DNA from: Cycas panzhihuaensis
Taxonomy: Eukaryota; Cycadophyta
Length of the DNA: 64,000 bases
NCBI GenBank assembly: GCA_023213395.1
Contig: CM041465.1
Span: 176,955,741 to 177,019,740 of the forward strand
Reading direction: 5' to 3'
Shown here piece after piece: positions 35,300-46,559 of this stretch; the stretch's first letter is position 1; every line of letters begins with the position of its first letter. The notes beneath the pieces were generated by a model, which worked only from the letters and a program-made list of their open reading frames with translations, made no database searches and was not told where the DNA came from. Made by a program: the position numbers and the translations under genes.

Positions 35300-37228
35300 T
35301 GTAATTAATTATAAGAATAGTTTAGATCTTAGTGGTGATTTAAGAGTTGTGACCTTATCTTCTTAACAATCATCACATCATTGCCCTATGCATCTCTCAT
35401 ATTATCAAACAATCACATATAACAAGTATCTGAAACACTTACTTCACCATCAAATCAATACCTAAACCACATGTATCTCATAGAAATCATGCATACCACA
35501 TGTTGCTATTAAATTGCCAAGACATACCACACTTCACTCAATTACCCAAAACATGAATCATGCCACAACATTACTAATTAATGAATAAACCATACTTGTA
35601 TACAATGATCTACACCACTTAACAAGGTTTGCTTCCCTATAACTAAGGTATCTTCAACAAATAGCTTACTTTCCTATTAATCTGTGATCATCAATACCTT
35701 GATAACAATCACTCATGAACATGCTCTCTTATTGCCCTATCTTGCCTATGTCATGCCCTCAAACTTCCCAAATTAATTTACCATATAACTCACATGTAAT
35801 AAGCACCTCATTACCTCATATCACCATCTCTCATGCCTCTAACGTATCCTCTCATGTAATCACATATAAGAGAGCACTAAATTACCAACACACTATATAG
35901 TAAACATCACCATTGATGCCTTATGAATGTCTCATATTACAAATCTTCATGACACATTGTATGATATATGATATATGTCTACTTGTATCCAATACTATTT
36001 CAAACTTATAAAAGATAAAAATTAAATTACATGTGATCAAGATCATTTGGTGGGTAATTCATAAATATATAAGGTCTCATCTTATATCACAAAAGGGCAT
36101 TGGCATAAAAGTAATACTAACATTAGATAAATAATCTCAAATATATATTAACCCCAAAAATGGCAACTTGATAAAAAAGGGTGTAATGCAATATTGAATT
36201 AAATGATTCATATCAGAGGCATTGGGTGACATTATAAATGGGCACTTGTAAATATAACAAACGTGACTTTATATAAATTATCAAATGCCCAAAAAAAATA
36301 TATCCAAATATATAAAGAATGTGCATTAAGATAATAACATACTGGCTAGAATACATTCACAGGAAACAAAATATAAAGATGTAGAGATCATTATTCATGA
36401 GCAACACCAATATTGAAAGATGACAACTACAAATATAAAAACAACAGTGAATATATCAACACTCAAAGGATGGTAGTGAATGATATGCAATTATATATTT
36501 AGTTATGAAATATAAATATGCATATGGGTGGTTGTAAACATCTCATCACGCAGACATGGGCAACCAAAATTATTAGCAGGTGATAATACCTTAACGCATG
36601 GGTGACACTATATATAATACATCACACAAGGGTAAATGATAAACTACTACAATCTGCAATAAATCAGAGATGAACAAAATATATATGACAGTATAAAAAA
36701 CATGTAAAGCATTTGCATACTATACACACAGGGTGGATCACTAGCGAATCAAATACACAGTCACTCAAATATAAACGCAGGCAAAGATATAATAAATCAT
36801 GGTGGCAAAAAATAATAATTGAACAAATAACATGTAAGTAGCTTGTAGTATGTGCGAACAACATATATAGAGACTTGTTTCTATAAATGATTATCACACA
36901 GGTATCTGGATGTAATATCAAATAGTGATGCACTACTAACACATCACACATAAGTGACTACAAAATAGTACAATTATCACTGTAAAATAGTAAATAAGTA
37001 ATGTAGGCTATAGTCCTATTATCTATGGGGAAACATTAATAATATATACATAGGGTATATGCAAATACAACAATAGAGGACAGTATTAATATACCACCTC
37101 CATATAATTTTAAAGCTTTGCAAGCTCAGTGGAATTATTAAACAAAAGAATGGGCATCAATGGCTCTACGGAGCCACCTTCTTATATGCCAATAGAATTA
37201 GGGTTTCACCAACCAACACCTCGCTCAA
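35300..37228. other. Leader of the nested gag-only element, no coding recognised
   Basis: AT-rich sequence between the probable solo LTR and the PBS. Short open stretches occur on both strands without family motifs. Confidence 0.45.
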
Positions 37229-37232
37229 CCTC

Positions 37233-37244
37233 ACTATGATACCA
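37233..37244 (-). other. Primer binding site of the nested gag-only element
   Basis: TGGTATCATAGT on the minus strand, adjacent to the right LTR with no spacer. Confidence 0.82.
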
Positions 37245-37478
37245 TGTTGAAAAATAAACTTGCATAAAAATAATATTTTTGAACAGACCAACAACACCTC
37301 TAGGATCGAATGGTACCCTTAAGGTACCTCAAATTGTATTAACATCATTCAAAACATATTTACAACAAATACTTCATATGATACACTATATGTGTATTTA
37401 TAATACATGATATGATAATGAGTGTGGGACCCACTTGCATGGGGGACATAACAAATATGCATTACTAATATTCTAACA
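37245..37478 (-). repeat. 5' LTR of the nested gag-only element
   Basis: 234 bp, TGTTGA...CTAACA on the plus strand; followed by TTACT. Confidence 0.9.
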
Positions 37479-37756
37479 TTACTTATAAACATAATTAAAA
37501 GAGGGTATATTTTACTTTGATAGATCCCATGAGTGCTAGGGCAAATTCTGCCAACGAAGAACGAGAAAAGGGTCTCCCTACATGTAAGAAAATGGATGAA
37601 AAAGGTTTCATTTTCACGTAAGGGGGGAGGAAAAAATGAGAGACCCAAAGGTTGTTTCCTCATATTTTGGATCAATCATGAGCTCTTCCTGGTGGGAGAT
37701 TAGCTCTATAGGATCATTCTCATTGAGATGGAACAGAGAGCTAGATACTCAATAAG

Positions 37757-37757
<1 letters not shown>

Positions 37758-37822
<65 letters not shown>
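37758..37822. repeat. (TA)n microsatellite
   Basis: About 32 uninterrupted TA dinucleotides. Confidence 0.97.
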
Positions 37823-37824
<2 letters not shown>

Positions 37825-37944
37825 TTTAATTTTTTCAATGAAAAATACAATGACACAATGAGAAAACCATGATTATTGTATTAAAAACCTGATTAATAAA
37901 TAAACAATGTGATAAGTTAATGAAAAATGTGACTTTAAAATTTA

Positions 37945-38817
37945 TGACCCCAAAGTAGAGCTTAATTGGTAAAGAAATCAATTATCAACCTCTCTCCTTG
38001 AGATCCTAGGAGTTAGTGTAGAAATCCCAATAACATCAAAATAAGAATGAGCCCACAAAAGGAAATTCTACACCAAATCATTTATACTTACCATTGCTCC
38101 AAAAGTAAGAAAAGTAATACTTTTATTAAACTATAAAAATCTCTATTTAATGGTGGAGAAAACAGCTAGCAAATGATTGGTCAAGTTACAAGGAATAGAT
38201 GATACAATTATACCATAAGGGGGACTCCAACCCTCCAAATGTTTTCCCAAGGACGCTTCCCAAGTAAAGTACCTTTCACATTCAAGAACCAAGTCTTCAA
38301 CCACATAAATGAGCTCAATAGGGTTCAATTTATAGAAATAAATCCAAATTGCATGTTTAACAAGTGGCAATCATGCAAGTATAACCACTAACAACCAGAA
38401 TGCATGTTGTCCAAGTGGCCTTTATGTAATTCTAAAAAGTTGTAGCTTTAACCTAATTTAATGAACTCCAATGTAGTTCAAATTTGGTACACATATATGA
38501 ACACGTGTTCCCTTAGAATCCTCAAAAATTTAGCTCATTTGGATATTATTTGACCATATTTTCATTGATTTAATAATAATATGCATTTACTATTTTTCTG
38601 CTAGCTGTGGGATCAATTTTCTGTAAAACAAGTCTTGAAATCTAATCAAGTGATATTTTCTGAACCTTACATTTTGCACACATGGAGTGGGATGTGTCTT
38701 ATTCCTTCACACAAAATTTCATATATGTTTGATACTATTTTTCCCTATCTCTTTCAGTTGTGCCAATGCCTAGCATTTTCTACCTCCCGTAAACATATGG
38801 TAGATCCTCCTGGATCA
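37945..38817 (-). repeat. 3' LTR of the nested gypsy
   Basis: 873 bp; preceded on the coding strand by a purine-rich stretch (AAGGAAGAGAAGCCA). Confidence 0.92.
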
Positions 38818-38934
38818 TGGCTTCTCTTCCTTAGAAAATAGCTAACTCCTGTTTGGCTTAGAATTGGAGATAGGGGAAGTGTTGTTCTCCTTGTTGCCTA
38901 CTAAACCACTTGGTCTTACTATACAATTGTCCTA

Positions 38935-39387
38935 CTACTCTAATCCTGAAAGATTCATATGTCTTATGTCTTGTTTTGGTGGATTTTCTCTCCAAGATAC
39001 ATCTTCATTGAGAGGCTCCTCACTTTCCAAATACAAGTCATCAACTGAAAGTAAAATGAATTGGTCCTGCTCCTCATCTAGCATGGAGGGCTCAAATAGT
39101 TTTAAATATTTGACATTTACTACTGAATATATTTGCATATAAGGTGGAAGATCAAGTTGGAAAGCATTACCACCTACTTTTCTCAAAATCTTGAATGGTC
39201 CATACCTTATAGGATTGAGTTTCTTGCCTTCTCCTTTTAACCTCTTCTTGCTTAAGTATAACCATACCAAATCTCCTTCTTGAAAAGTACACTCTTGCCT
39301 ATTCTTGTCATGTCTTTCCTTATACTTTTTTTGAGTCCTTAGAAGTTGATCATGTACTTCTTTTTGGACTCTTTGGATCTTCTCCAA
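38935..39387 (-). pseudogene. gypsy integrase C-terminal region (GPY/F-like)
   Basis: A 150-codon open stretch reads RHDKNRQECTFQEGDLVWLY, then IRYGPFKILRKVGGNAFQLD, LPPYMQIYSVVNVKYLKLFE. That is the GPY/F module of Ty3/gypsy integrases (Y-G-P-F...N-A-F-x-L-x-L-P). The tail after it (DEDQ-like, then PPKQDIRHMNLSGLE) is not a clear chromodomain. It follows the DDE core after a short gap with a stop. Confidence 0.8.
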
Positions 39388-39450
39388 GTATCTTAAAGCC
39401 TTATCATGCTCCTCCTATTTAACGGATCCTTCCTTAGCTTGCATGGAAAA

Positions 39451-40387
39451 CTACAAGTCAAATGGACTTTGAGGCAAGTATCCCAAACAAACTTCAAAAG
39501 GTACTTTAGAGTGTGATGCATGCATTGCCCTATTAAATGCAAATTGTAGAAAAGCCAATGCTTCATCCCAAGTCTTTGGATGCTTGGAATTGTATCCCCT
39601 CAATATATGTACCAAAGTTCTATTTACTACTTCAATTTGTCCATCTGTTTGAGGATGGAAACTTGTACTCCTATTCAATTTGGTATCCATCATCTCCCAT
39701 AGTATCTTCCAAAATGATGAAAGGAATTGAGTGTCCCGATCTGAAATGATGGAAGAAGGCAAGCCAAAATTCTTCCATACATACTCAAAGAACAACTCAG
39801 TTGCTCCTATTCCTGTGATTATCTTCTTACAAGGCATTAGACATATCATTTTACTAAACCTATATACAACAACAAAGAGATAGTCATGTCCCTTCCTAGT
39901 CATGGGAAGTCCCCTTAAAAAATCAATAGAGATACTTTCCCAAGGCCTAATGGGAATAGGAAGTGGTGTATACAATCCTAATTTTCTAGAAGAAGGCTTA
40001 GAAGTATTACACATTACACATCCTTTTATATATATATTTTACATCATTTTGCATTTTTGGCCATACAACATATCTTCTCAAGTTTGCTAAAATCTTCTCT
40101 ATACTAAAGTGACCAGCTACTTTAGAAGTATGGGATTCTCTAAGCCACTTGATCTTATCTCCTTTTGATAGAATATAGAGATGCTCCCATTTGAAAAGTA
40201 GACCATCCTTCCAAGCAAGTTGGGAAGGTCTTCCTTTTTCTAGGTTCTCTAATTCTTCCCTCAAGGCTTCATCTTTATGGTACAAGTCTTTGTACCCTTC
40301 ATGATGCATTGGCTCCACCTGCAAACTCATAAGAGAACTATAAATAAAAGTAGAAGAATAAGTGGAACAAGGTGGTCTTGATAACAT
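39451..40387 (-). pseudogene. gypsy integrase (zinc domain and DDE core)
   Basis: The zinc domain has HTSKVAGHFSIEKILANLRR and YIYKRMCNVC, giving His, His, Cys, Cys. The core shows SISIDFLRGLPMTRKGHD, SIISDRDTQFLSSFWKILWE, then SFHPQTDGQIEVVNRTLVHI and NRAMHASHSKVPFEVCLGY. All three catalytic acids (D, D, E) are present. Two overlapping open stretches (40,387-40,007 and 40,014-39,451) join within eight bases, indicating one frameshift near 40,010. Confidence 0.9.
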
Positions 40388-40495
40388 ATCTACAATTTTG
40401 TTAGTAGATCCCTTTTTGTACTTAATTAAAATATTGAATTATTGTAAATAACTCATCCACTTCATGTGTCTTGCTTGCTGTAATTTACTTTGGGT

Positions 40496-41300
40496 TTACA
40501 AAAATTGAAGAGGCTTATGATCGGTATGAACTACAACCTCTTTTCCAAGTAAGTAGGACCTCCAATGCTTACATGCTTGATGTAGTATGAATATTTCTCG
40601 ATCATATGTTAGGTAGTTTTCCACTTGAGGGGTGAAGACTTCTGAATGGTAAGCAATAGGCTTCTCATCTTGAATAAGGATAACTCCCATCATATTTCCA
40701 CTTATATCAACTTCGACTTCAAAAGGCCTTTGCAAATTTGGCATTACCAAAACTGGTGCTTCACAAATTTTCTTCTTTAAAAGAAGAAAAGTTTTTTCCT
40801 CCTTGGAATCCCAAGTAAATTTTTTACTAACTTTTGTCAATCCACGTAGAGGTGCTTCAACTTGTGAGAAATGAAGAACAAACTTTCTCAAGTATTGACA
40901 AGCTCCTAAAAAACTTCTCACCTATGTGGTGTTCGTTGGCCTAGGCCATTTGAGGATGGCTTGAGTCTTGAGTAGATCGATGCTCAACTTTCCTCCTCCA
41001 ACCACAAAGCCTAAGAAGACCAAGTTCTCCTTGTCAAATTTATACTTCTTCACATTAAGCTTCAAATGATGCTTAGCCATAATCTTCAAAACTTCTTCTA
41101 TGTGCTATAAATGTTTCTCCCATGTGTTGCTAAAAATCAAAATGTCATCAAGATAGACAACAACAAAATTATCCAAGTAAGGCCTTAACACTTCATTCAT
41201 TAGCATCATGAATGTTGCAGGAGCATTACACAATCTAAAAGTCATAACCATCCATTCAAAGAGTCCTTGCTTATGATCCCTTGATCAAGCAACTCCTTAA
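40496..41300 (-). pseudogene. gypsy reverse transcriptase (internally deleted) and RNase H
   Basis: RT reads [12 protein letters not shown] and then, within a few codons, [19 protein letters not shown]. In related elements about 90 codons, including the first catalytic Asp (TKIDLKSGYHQ type), lie between these two blocks. The second catalytic block, [18 protein letters not shown], is intact near 41,150. RNase H from 40,921 reads SFLGACQYLRKFVLHFSQV, RPFEVEVDISGNMMGV, NYLTYDREIFILHQACKHWR and VVHTDHKPLQFL. Stops occur between the domains. Confidence 0.88.
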
Positions 41301-41859
41301 CTTGCCTCTTTTATCTCATTATTCTCTATAATGGAGTGCCTATACAAAGCAACATTAGGCAATGATGCATCTCCCATAAGAGTGATTTCATGCTTTATCT
41401 TTCTCTTTGGCGGTGGCCCATCAACATATTGAAATAGAATGTCATACCTTATCTTTAACTCCTCAATTTATTGCATTTGTTTAGGTGATATAAGAAGAGT
41501 GTGAGTAGAAGGACCTTCTTCATCTCTTGGCTCTTCTTTTCTCCTTACCATTAAGATGATGAATTTACCACATGCATTGATAATCCTTTTTGCTTGAGTG
41601 GTTGAAATTAATATTATCTTATCCAAGTGGTTCTTTGTGGCCTTTATGATAAAGACCTTGTTATCCTTCATCAACCGATACTTTCTCTCCCTTTATTAGA
41701 CGAGTGCATCTGGATCCCAGAAGTAGGGACTCCCAAGCACAACATGGCATACATCTAATGGTACTACATCACATATTACTTCATCAATAAAAATATTAGT
41801 GATGGAAAATTTAAGTATACATTGCTTTGATATTTGCATTTACACATCTTTATGGATCT
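41301..41859 (-). pseudogene. gypsy protease-to-RT linker, broken
   Basis: Reads DEVICDVVPLDVCHVVLGSPYF in the minus strand near 41.7 kb, a protease C-terminal block (C-x-V-x-P-M-D...V-L-G-x-P-W-x-x-D). It is followed by heavily interrupted sequence and a 68-codon open piece (41,674-41,468) with no motif. Confidence 0.65.
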
Positions 41860-42997
41860 AACCAAGAGGATATGGGTGAGGGTGAGGAGTAGTTACCAAC
41901 CCAAGGCACTTTACCAAACTTTCTAAGATCAAATTCCTTTGGCTCCCCAGATCTATAATGGAACCAATAATATTATTTCCTACTTGAAGCTTCAAGTGAA
42001 GTAGTTCTTCCCTTATAGCATAATCTCCATAATTTGTAAGTAGAGGAACCTTCTCTTCTTCTCCTTCACTTTGAATATCCACCTCAGAAAGTAGTGCTTT
42101 CCCTTTTTCCTTATTTTTTAATTCCATATCCTTGATATGCTTTGGATTTAACTCTGGATGTAACTTCCAACACTTTGCTGCAATATGACCACTAATATCA
42201 CAATGCTCACAATAGTTAGAACTTTTAACAAAATTAATTCTTTTCTTCTTTCCTTCTTGCCTTTTAGATGAGTGCAATTTAGGATTCTTTTCATACTTAT
42301 TACAAGTAAAAGTAGAATCTTTAGACATAAATGTAGGTTTCTTACTTTTACTTTCTATTGCAATAGCCATTTTACTTACTTCTCCAATGGATTGAACCTT
42401 AAAAAACCCTTAGTTCCTTCCTTATGTATTCATGTAATCCTCTAATGAATTTCATAAGAGTGATATGTTCATCCATATTAATACCAAGTAGCATGCCATG
42501 CCTAAAAAATAAAGAAGTATAGTCTTAGACACATACACCTCTCCCTTGGCGTAAATATTGCCAAGTGACCCATTGGTCTTCCTCATAACCTATGGGGTAG
42601 TATTACTTCTTTATTACTTTCTTAAAATCCATCCATGAAAAAGAAGATACATCATGAATCTTCAAATATGCATTCCACCATATCAATGCATGTTTACACA
42701 ACTTGAGCCTAGTAAATGAAAGCTTTTAAGCATTACTATAAGCATAAATTGTGAAGTTTCAAGTTGATCCAGCCAATGGTCCAACTTTTTAGTATTTACC
42801 TCTCCATCATAAGTTGGAATATCCAACTTTGCCTCCACCTTGAAGGGTTGATGAAATGAAGTACCCTTTCTTTCTTCAAATGATTGCTTTAAGGTCTCCT
42901 CCTCTTCATCTTCATGGTTGTGGTCATATGTGGATCCTCCTTTAACTTCCTTCTCTTTTCCTTTGCCCTTGACTAGAGGTAGAAGTTGGGTCATCAT
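41860..42997 (-). pseudogene. gag: gypsy gag with zinc knuckle, leading into protease
   Basis: The 5' part (ATG at 42,997) has a Lys/Glu-rich N-terminus, then KLDIPTYDGEVNTKKLDHWL, the gag start motif (P-x-Y-D-G...W-L). After broken sequence, 42,370-41,858 gives one CCHC knuckle, CEHCDISGHIAAKC. The protease loop is IIDLGSQRNLI with KCLGLVTTPHPHPYPLG. The catalytic motif is Asp-Leu-Gly-Ser, where an Asp-x-Gly-Ser is expected in this family. Then a stop. Confidence 0.82.
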
Positions 42998-43182
42998 TTA
43001 CATCAAGACTTCTACATTCTTCTCAAGCTTCTCACATCTAATTTCTCCATCTTCTTTTTCAGCCATGGTGCTTGGATTCTTTCTTTGTCTTCTTGGTGAT
43101 TGCAACACAAGAAAAGCTTCAACTTTCTCTTGGCATCATTTCCTCGTCTGTGCCATTCAAGTCCCTACAACAAAGATCACAT

Positions 43183-43193
43183 GCTATGATAGA
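43183..43193 (-). other. Decayed primer binding site of the nested gypsy
   Basis: TCTATCATAGC on the minus strand, 7 bp inside the 5' LTR. It resembles TGGTATCAKAGC with G-to-A or equivalent changes. Confidence 0.5.
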
Positions 43194-43200
43194 AAAAATA

Positions 43201-44074
43201 TGATCCCAAAGTAGAGCTTAATTGGTAAAGAAATCAATTATCAACCTCTCTCCTTGAGATCCTAGGAGTTAGTGTAGAAATCCCAATAACATCAAAATAA
43301 GAATGAGTCCATAAAAGGAAATTCTACACCAAATAATTTATACTTGCCATTGCTCCAAAAGTAAGAAGAGTAATATTTTTATTAAACTATAAAAATCTCT
43401 ATTTAATAGTGGAGAAAACAACTAGCAAAAGATTGGTCAAGTTACAAGGAATAGATGATACAATTATACCATAAGGGGGACTCCAACCCTCCAAATGCTT
43501 CCCTAAGAATGCTTCCTAAGTCAAGTGCCTTTTATATTCAAGAACTAAGTCTCCAACCACGTAAATGAGCTCAAGAGGGTTCAATTTATAGAAAGAAACC
43601 CAAATTGCATGTTTAACCAAGTGGCAATCATGCAAGTATAACCACTAACAACTAGAATGTATGTTGTCCAAGTGGCTTTCATGCAATTCTAAAAAGTTAC
43701 AGCTTGTACCTAAGCTTAACGGACTCCAATTCAACTCAAATTTGACACATGTATAGGAACAATGTCCCCTTTGTTTTCTCAAAAATTTAGCTCATTTGGA
43801 TATCATTTTACTACATTTTCATTGATTTAATAATAGTATGTATTTCCTATTTTCCTGTTGGTTGTGGGATCAATTTTCTATAAAATAAGGCTTGAAATCT
43901 AATCAAATGATATTTTCTGAAACCCACATTTTGCACACATGTAGTGGGATGTGTCTTCTTCCTTTACACAAAATTTCATATAAGTTTGATACCATTTGTC
44001 CCTATCTCTTTCAGTTATGCCAATGCCTAGAATTTTCTGCCTCCTGTAAACATATGGTAGATCCTCCTAGATTA
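43201..44074 (-). repeat. 5' LTR of the nested gypsy
   Basis: 874 bp; aligns over its full length with 37,945-38,817. Confidence 0.92.
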
Positions 44075-44225
44075 ATTTGAGACTAATAGAAGAAGTTATA
44101 TTTTTTGCCTATGAAATTATATTTTTAGTTACTTACTCACACTTTTAAACCTCTAGTCAACTAGACTTCAAAAAATAAAAATTTTAAAATAAAATAACAA
44201 ACTTACAAACTGTAAATGATGTGAT

Positions 44226-44910
44226 ATAGGCCCTGGAGAGAGTAGAGACATGGGACAATGAGAGAATGGCCATCAAGGAGCCTATGAGTTAGTTAAATGA
44301 GGTAGGATATGGGATTTTAAGAGTGTGTGGCTTCTCATGGGTAAGTTCATCTACCCAGCTCATCATGGAGCATGAGATACTACATGATTTCATTAGTTGT
44401 TGGGTCCCAAGATACAACACATTTAGAGTACAAGCAATTGGGGATATTTAGATCACTCTAAGGGACATGGGGAGGATCCTAAGGGTTAGTTGGCATGGAG
44501 AGAGGGTCAAACTTATTAGAATGACTAATGAGGAGTCTTAGATAGCCTATAACATGTACCTGGTAGGGTTTTCTAACCACATAGATGAGCACAGGATCTT
44601 GATAAAGGCTATTAGGATAATAGAGGGGATCCTAGTAATATGGAGGATCATCACCTTAATCATCATCTATAGGAGAGTCAGAACCTAAAATTTCATGGGG
44701 ATTCCAACTTAGTGGATAGGAGTGGTGAGATGATGCAATCAGGGGATTAGGATCAACTGGGAGTAGTATATAGTTGATAGCATTAGCCACCAATTAATGA
44801 GGATCAGGAGGATAGAGAGGGGTAGAGATACTCAAGAGGTTTCACATGAGCCACAGGGAGGAGAGGTACCACTAGTAGAGGAGGTGGTGGGAGGAGAAGG
44901 AGGATGCTAG
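44226..44910 (+). pseudogene. Antisense ORF of the 25-kb element, plant-mobile-domain-like, exon 1
   Basis: One plus-strand frame stays readable for over 220 codons with only scattered stops: ALERVETWDNERMAIKEPMS, then YGILRVCGFSWVSSSTQLIM, ILHDFISCWVPRYNTFRVQA, ITLRDMGRILRVSWHGERV and MTNEES. The block with a Trp-containing helix, YNTFRV and TLRDMGRIL resembles plant mobile domain (PMD) proteins (R-W-x-x-x-T-x-T-F...T-L-x-D-V-x-x-L-L-G-L-x-x-x-G). Tat-lineage retrotransposons are known to carry extra antisense ORFs near the 3' end, which matches its place here between RNase H and the 3' LTR. It ends ...VVGGEGGC and a TAG at a predicted splice donor. PMD assignment is tentative. Confidence 0.5.
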
Positions 44911-45011
44911 GTACATTACTTAATTAATTTGTTTCTTATATCACATCATATTTTTGTTTTATAAAACTTTCTATTCCAAAGAACTTATCATGGGTTACAT
45001 GTTTTCCTTAG
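44911..45011 (+). other. Predicted intron in the antisense ORF
   Basis: GTACATTACTTAATTAATTT begins at 44,911 after ...GATGCTAG, and TTACATGTTTTCCTTAG ends at 45,011 before GAAGGTGAT. The 101-bp length, AT-rich body, pyrimidine tract and GT-AG borders all fit a plant intron. Removing it joins exon 1 and exon 2 in the same frame (phase 0). The TAG codon before the donor would be CAG if one C-to-T change is undone by comparison with the usual CAG/GTA donor. Confidence 0.5.
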
Positions 45012-45500
45012 GAAGGTGATAAGATGATGAACTTGAGAGAGGTCCAAAGGACTCTAGAGGTGATTTTTCCATACATTCCAGTGTCAAAAGAGGTGTCAAC
45101 ATGGAATGTAGTAGATCATAAACTACTAGGATGTTACATTGATTATTTTAGCCATGCACTTTGAGCTTGAGATCTCTATATAGACATGAGAGCAAAGCTA
45201 AGTATGCAAGAGCTAAAGCTTAAGGTAGGTGAGGATGAGAGACAACATCTGCAAAGGATGATATTGGCTCAAGTAGGAGCCAGATATACTCCCTTAATAA
45301 GTACTATAGTCTAGTAGGGACAACACCATCTCCCACCATGTGGAGAGTCTACACACAAGGAGACTTCAAGTAGGAGGGAGAGGGCACGTCCAGGTGCTTT
45401 TGAGGGGTCTTATCAAGAGTCAGAGAGATGAGTGTATGATATGCTATATGGGAAATAGGAGGATGATGAGAGGCATTTTGTAAGCCTCTAGTATGTATTA
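45012..45500 (+). pseudogene. Antisense ORF of the 25-kb element, exon 2
   Basis: Reads EGDKMMNLREVQRTLEVIFP, YIPVSKEVSTWNVVDHKLLG, CYIDYFSHAL and, after two stops, MRAKLSMQELKLKVGEDERQ, HLQRMILAQVGARYTPL. A later frame gives RRERARPGAFEGSYQESE. The second half looks like a coiled coil, common in C-termini of PMD-type transposon proteins. No family motif was recognised in this exon by itself. Confidence 0.45.
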
Positions 45501-45713
45501 TGAGTCACTTGGGTGACAAATGTACTATATCTTTTATTATCATATATATATATTGATCTTTTTCTCTCCAAACTTATGTATGAAAACTTGTCTTTAAATC
45601 ATTTTCTCCCTTATTCCCATTTTAAATTTGAGCATAGGATACATTTATTAGTATGACTCTTCAAAGAAACATGTAATACATTTTATCATTTATACTTTTT
45701 TTATTCTTTTATG

Positions 45714-45715
<2 letters not shown>

Positions 45716-45787
<72 letters not shown>
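45716..45787. repeat. (AT)n tract followed by a poly-T run
   Basis: About 20 AT units, then about 33 T. Confidence 0.97.
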
Positions 45788-46309
45788 CATACTATATACA
45801 TGATAGTTTATACTCATTCCAAAGTGGAGATGGTTTAGGAAAGAAAAGATCACAAGAAAGAGTGAAAACTAGGAGATAAATGAAGGATCAAAAGGGAGTA
45901 GGTGAAAGGTTGACTTACTCTATTCTTATAAACTTGAAACCATCTAAAATCAATGGTAATAGGTTTATAAAAGTAGAAGATGGAGTGGTATGAATCTCCC
46001 AAAAGGAAACTCATATAACGCACATCACAATCCTGATAGATTATATAAACATAAGATATATCCCATATTTACATAATATACTATAAAGAAAACAAGTTGT
46101 TTACCAAATGAAATGAATCTCACTTAATAAACAACCAAATATCTAAGTACACTAGATTCCTCTTTGGATCCTCCCATGAGTAAGAGACTTTTAGAGACTT
46201 ATCCCCTGCTAGATCCTCCATGGCTTAAGATTCCCACATCGGTCTATCCTTTTCAAATTACTTTATTTCAATCTCCTACCTATCGCCTTAATCTTCACAT
46301 TACTCAAAC

Positions 46310-46402
46310 CTATAATCTCCCCAAACTAATAGTTTATAACCGTCACAGAGTGGTATTTTATACTCATTCTAGAGTGGTAGTTTATACTCATTCTGAAGTG
46401 GA
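46310..46402. repeat. Short tandem repeat, unit about 27 bp
   Basis: Three copies based on TAGTTTATACTCATTCTGAAG. Related single copies are near 45,804 (TAGTTTATACTCATTCC) and 47,885. Confidence 0.6.
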
Positions 46403-46559
46403 GATGCCTCCATCTAAAAGAAAAAAGTCAACTAAAATAATCATCAAGGATTGAAGAAACAAGAACATCAGTTTCAAGGTTAAAGAAATGAGGTATATAC
46501 TAAATGGTCACCAAAGTAAATAGGGATACTAATGATGAAGTTTGATGATGTAAAAGAAA

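Larger units (their letters stand above)
33104..37478 (-). mobile_element. Nested non-autonomous copia-type LTR element (gag only)
   Basis: LTRs are exactly 234 bp each (33,104-33,337; 37,245-37,478). The right copy reads TGTTGA...TCTAACA; the left has TG and CA decayed to TA. Target duplication TTACT is exact (33,099-33,103; 37,479-37,483). On the minus strand the PBS TGGTATCATAG abuts the right LTR and ATGGGGAAG abuts the left LTR. The only coding is a copia-type gag and one following open stretch near the PPT; no pol. LTRs differ by about 12-13 percent. Confidence 0.9.
37945..44074 (-). mobile_element. Nested Ty3/gypsy retrotransposon, full length but with an RT deletion
   Basis: LTRs of 873 and 874 bp (37,945-38,817; 43,201-44,074) start TGACCCC or TGATCCC and end GGATCA or AGATTA on the plus strand. 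Target duplication ATTTA (37,940-37,944) versus ATTTG (44,075-44,079), one mismatch. Gag, protease, RT, RNase H and integrase run leftwards on the minus strand, the Ty3/gypsy order. A PBS remnant is at 43,183-43,193. LTR difference is about 6-7 percent over the first 430 bp. Confidence 0.92.

Noticed and set aside
36664-36951. 95-codon minus-strand open stretch with many Cys, His and Tyr
   Set aside because: In the leader of a gag-only element; no ordered Cys/His spacing of a zinc finger and no family pattern.
37758-37822. Possible matrix or origin-like AT element
   Set aside because: A plain TA microsatellite; no other supporting signal.
38635-38841. Open stretches at 38,635 and 43,892 that look like a conserved small gene
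   Set aside because: They are the same LTR sequence of the nested gypsy seen twice.
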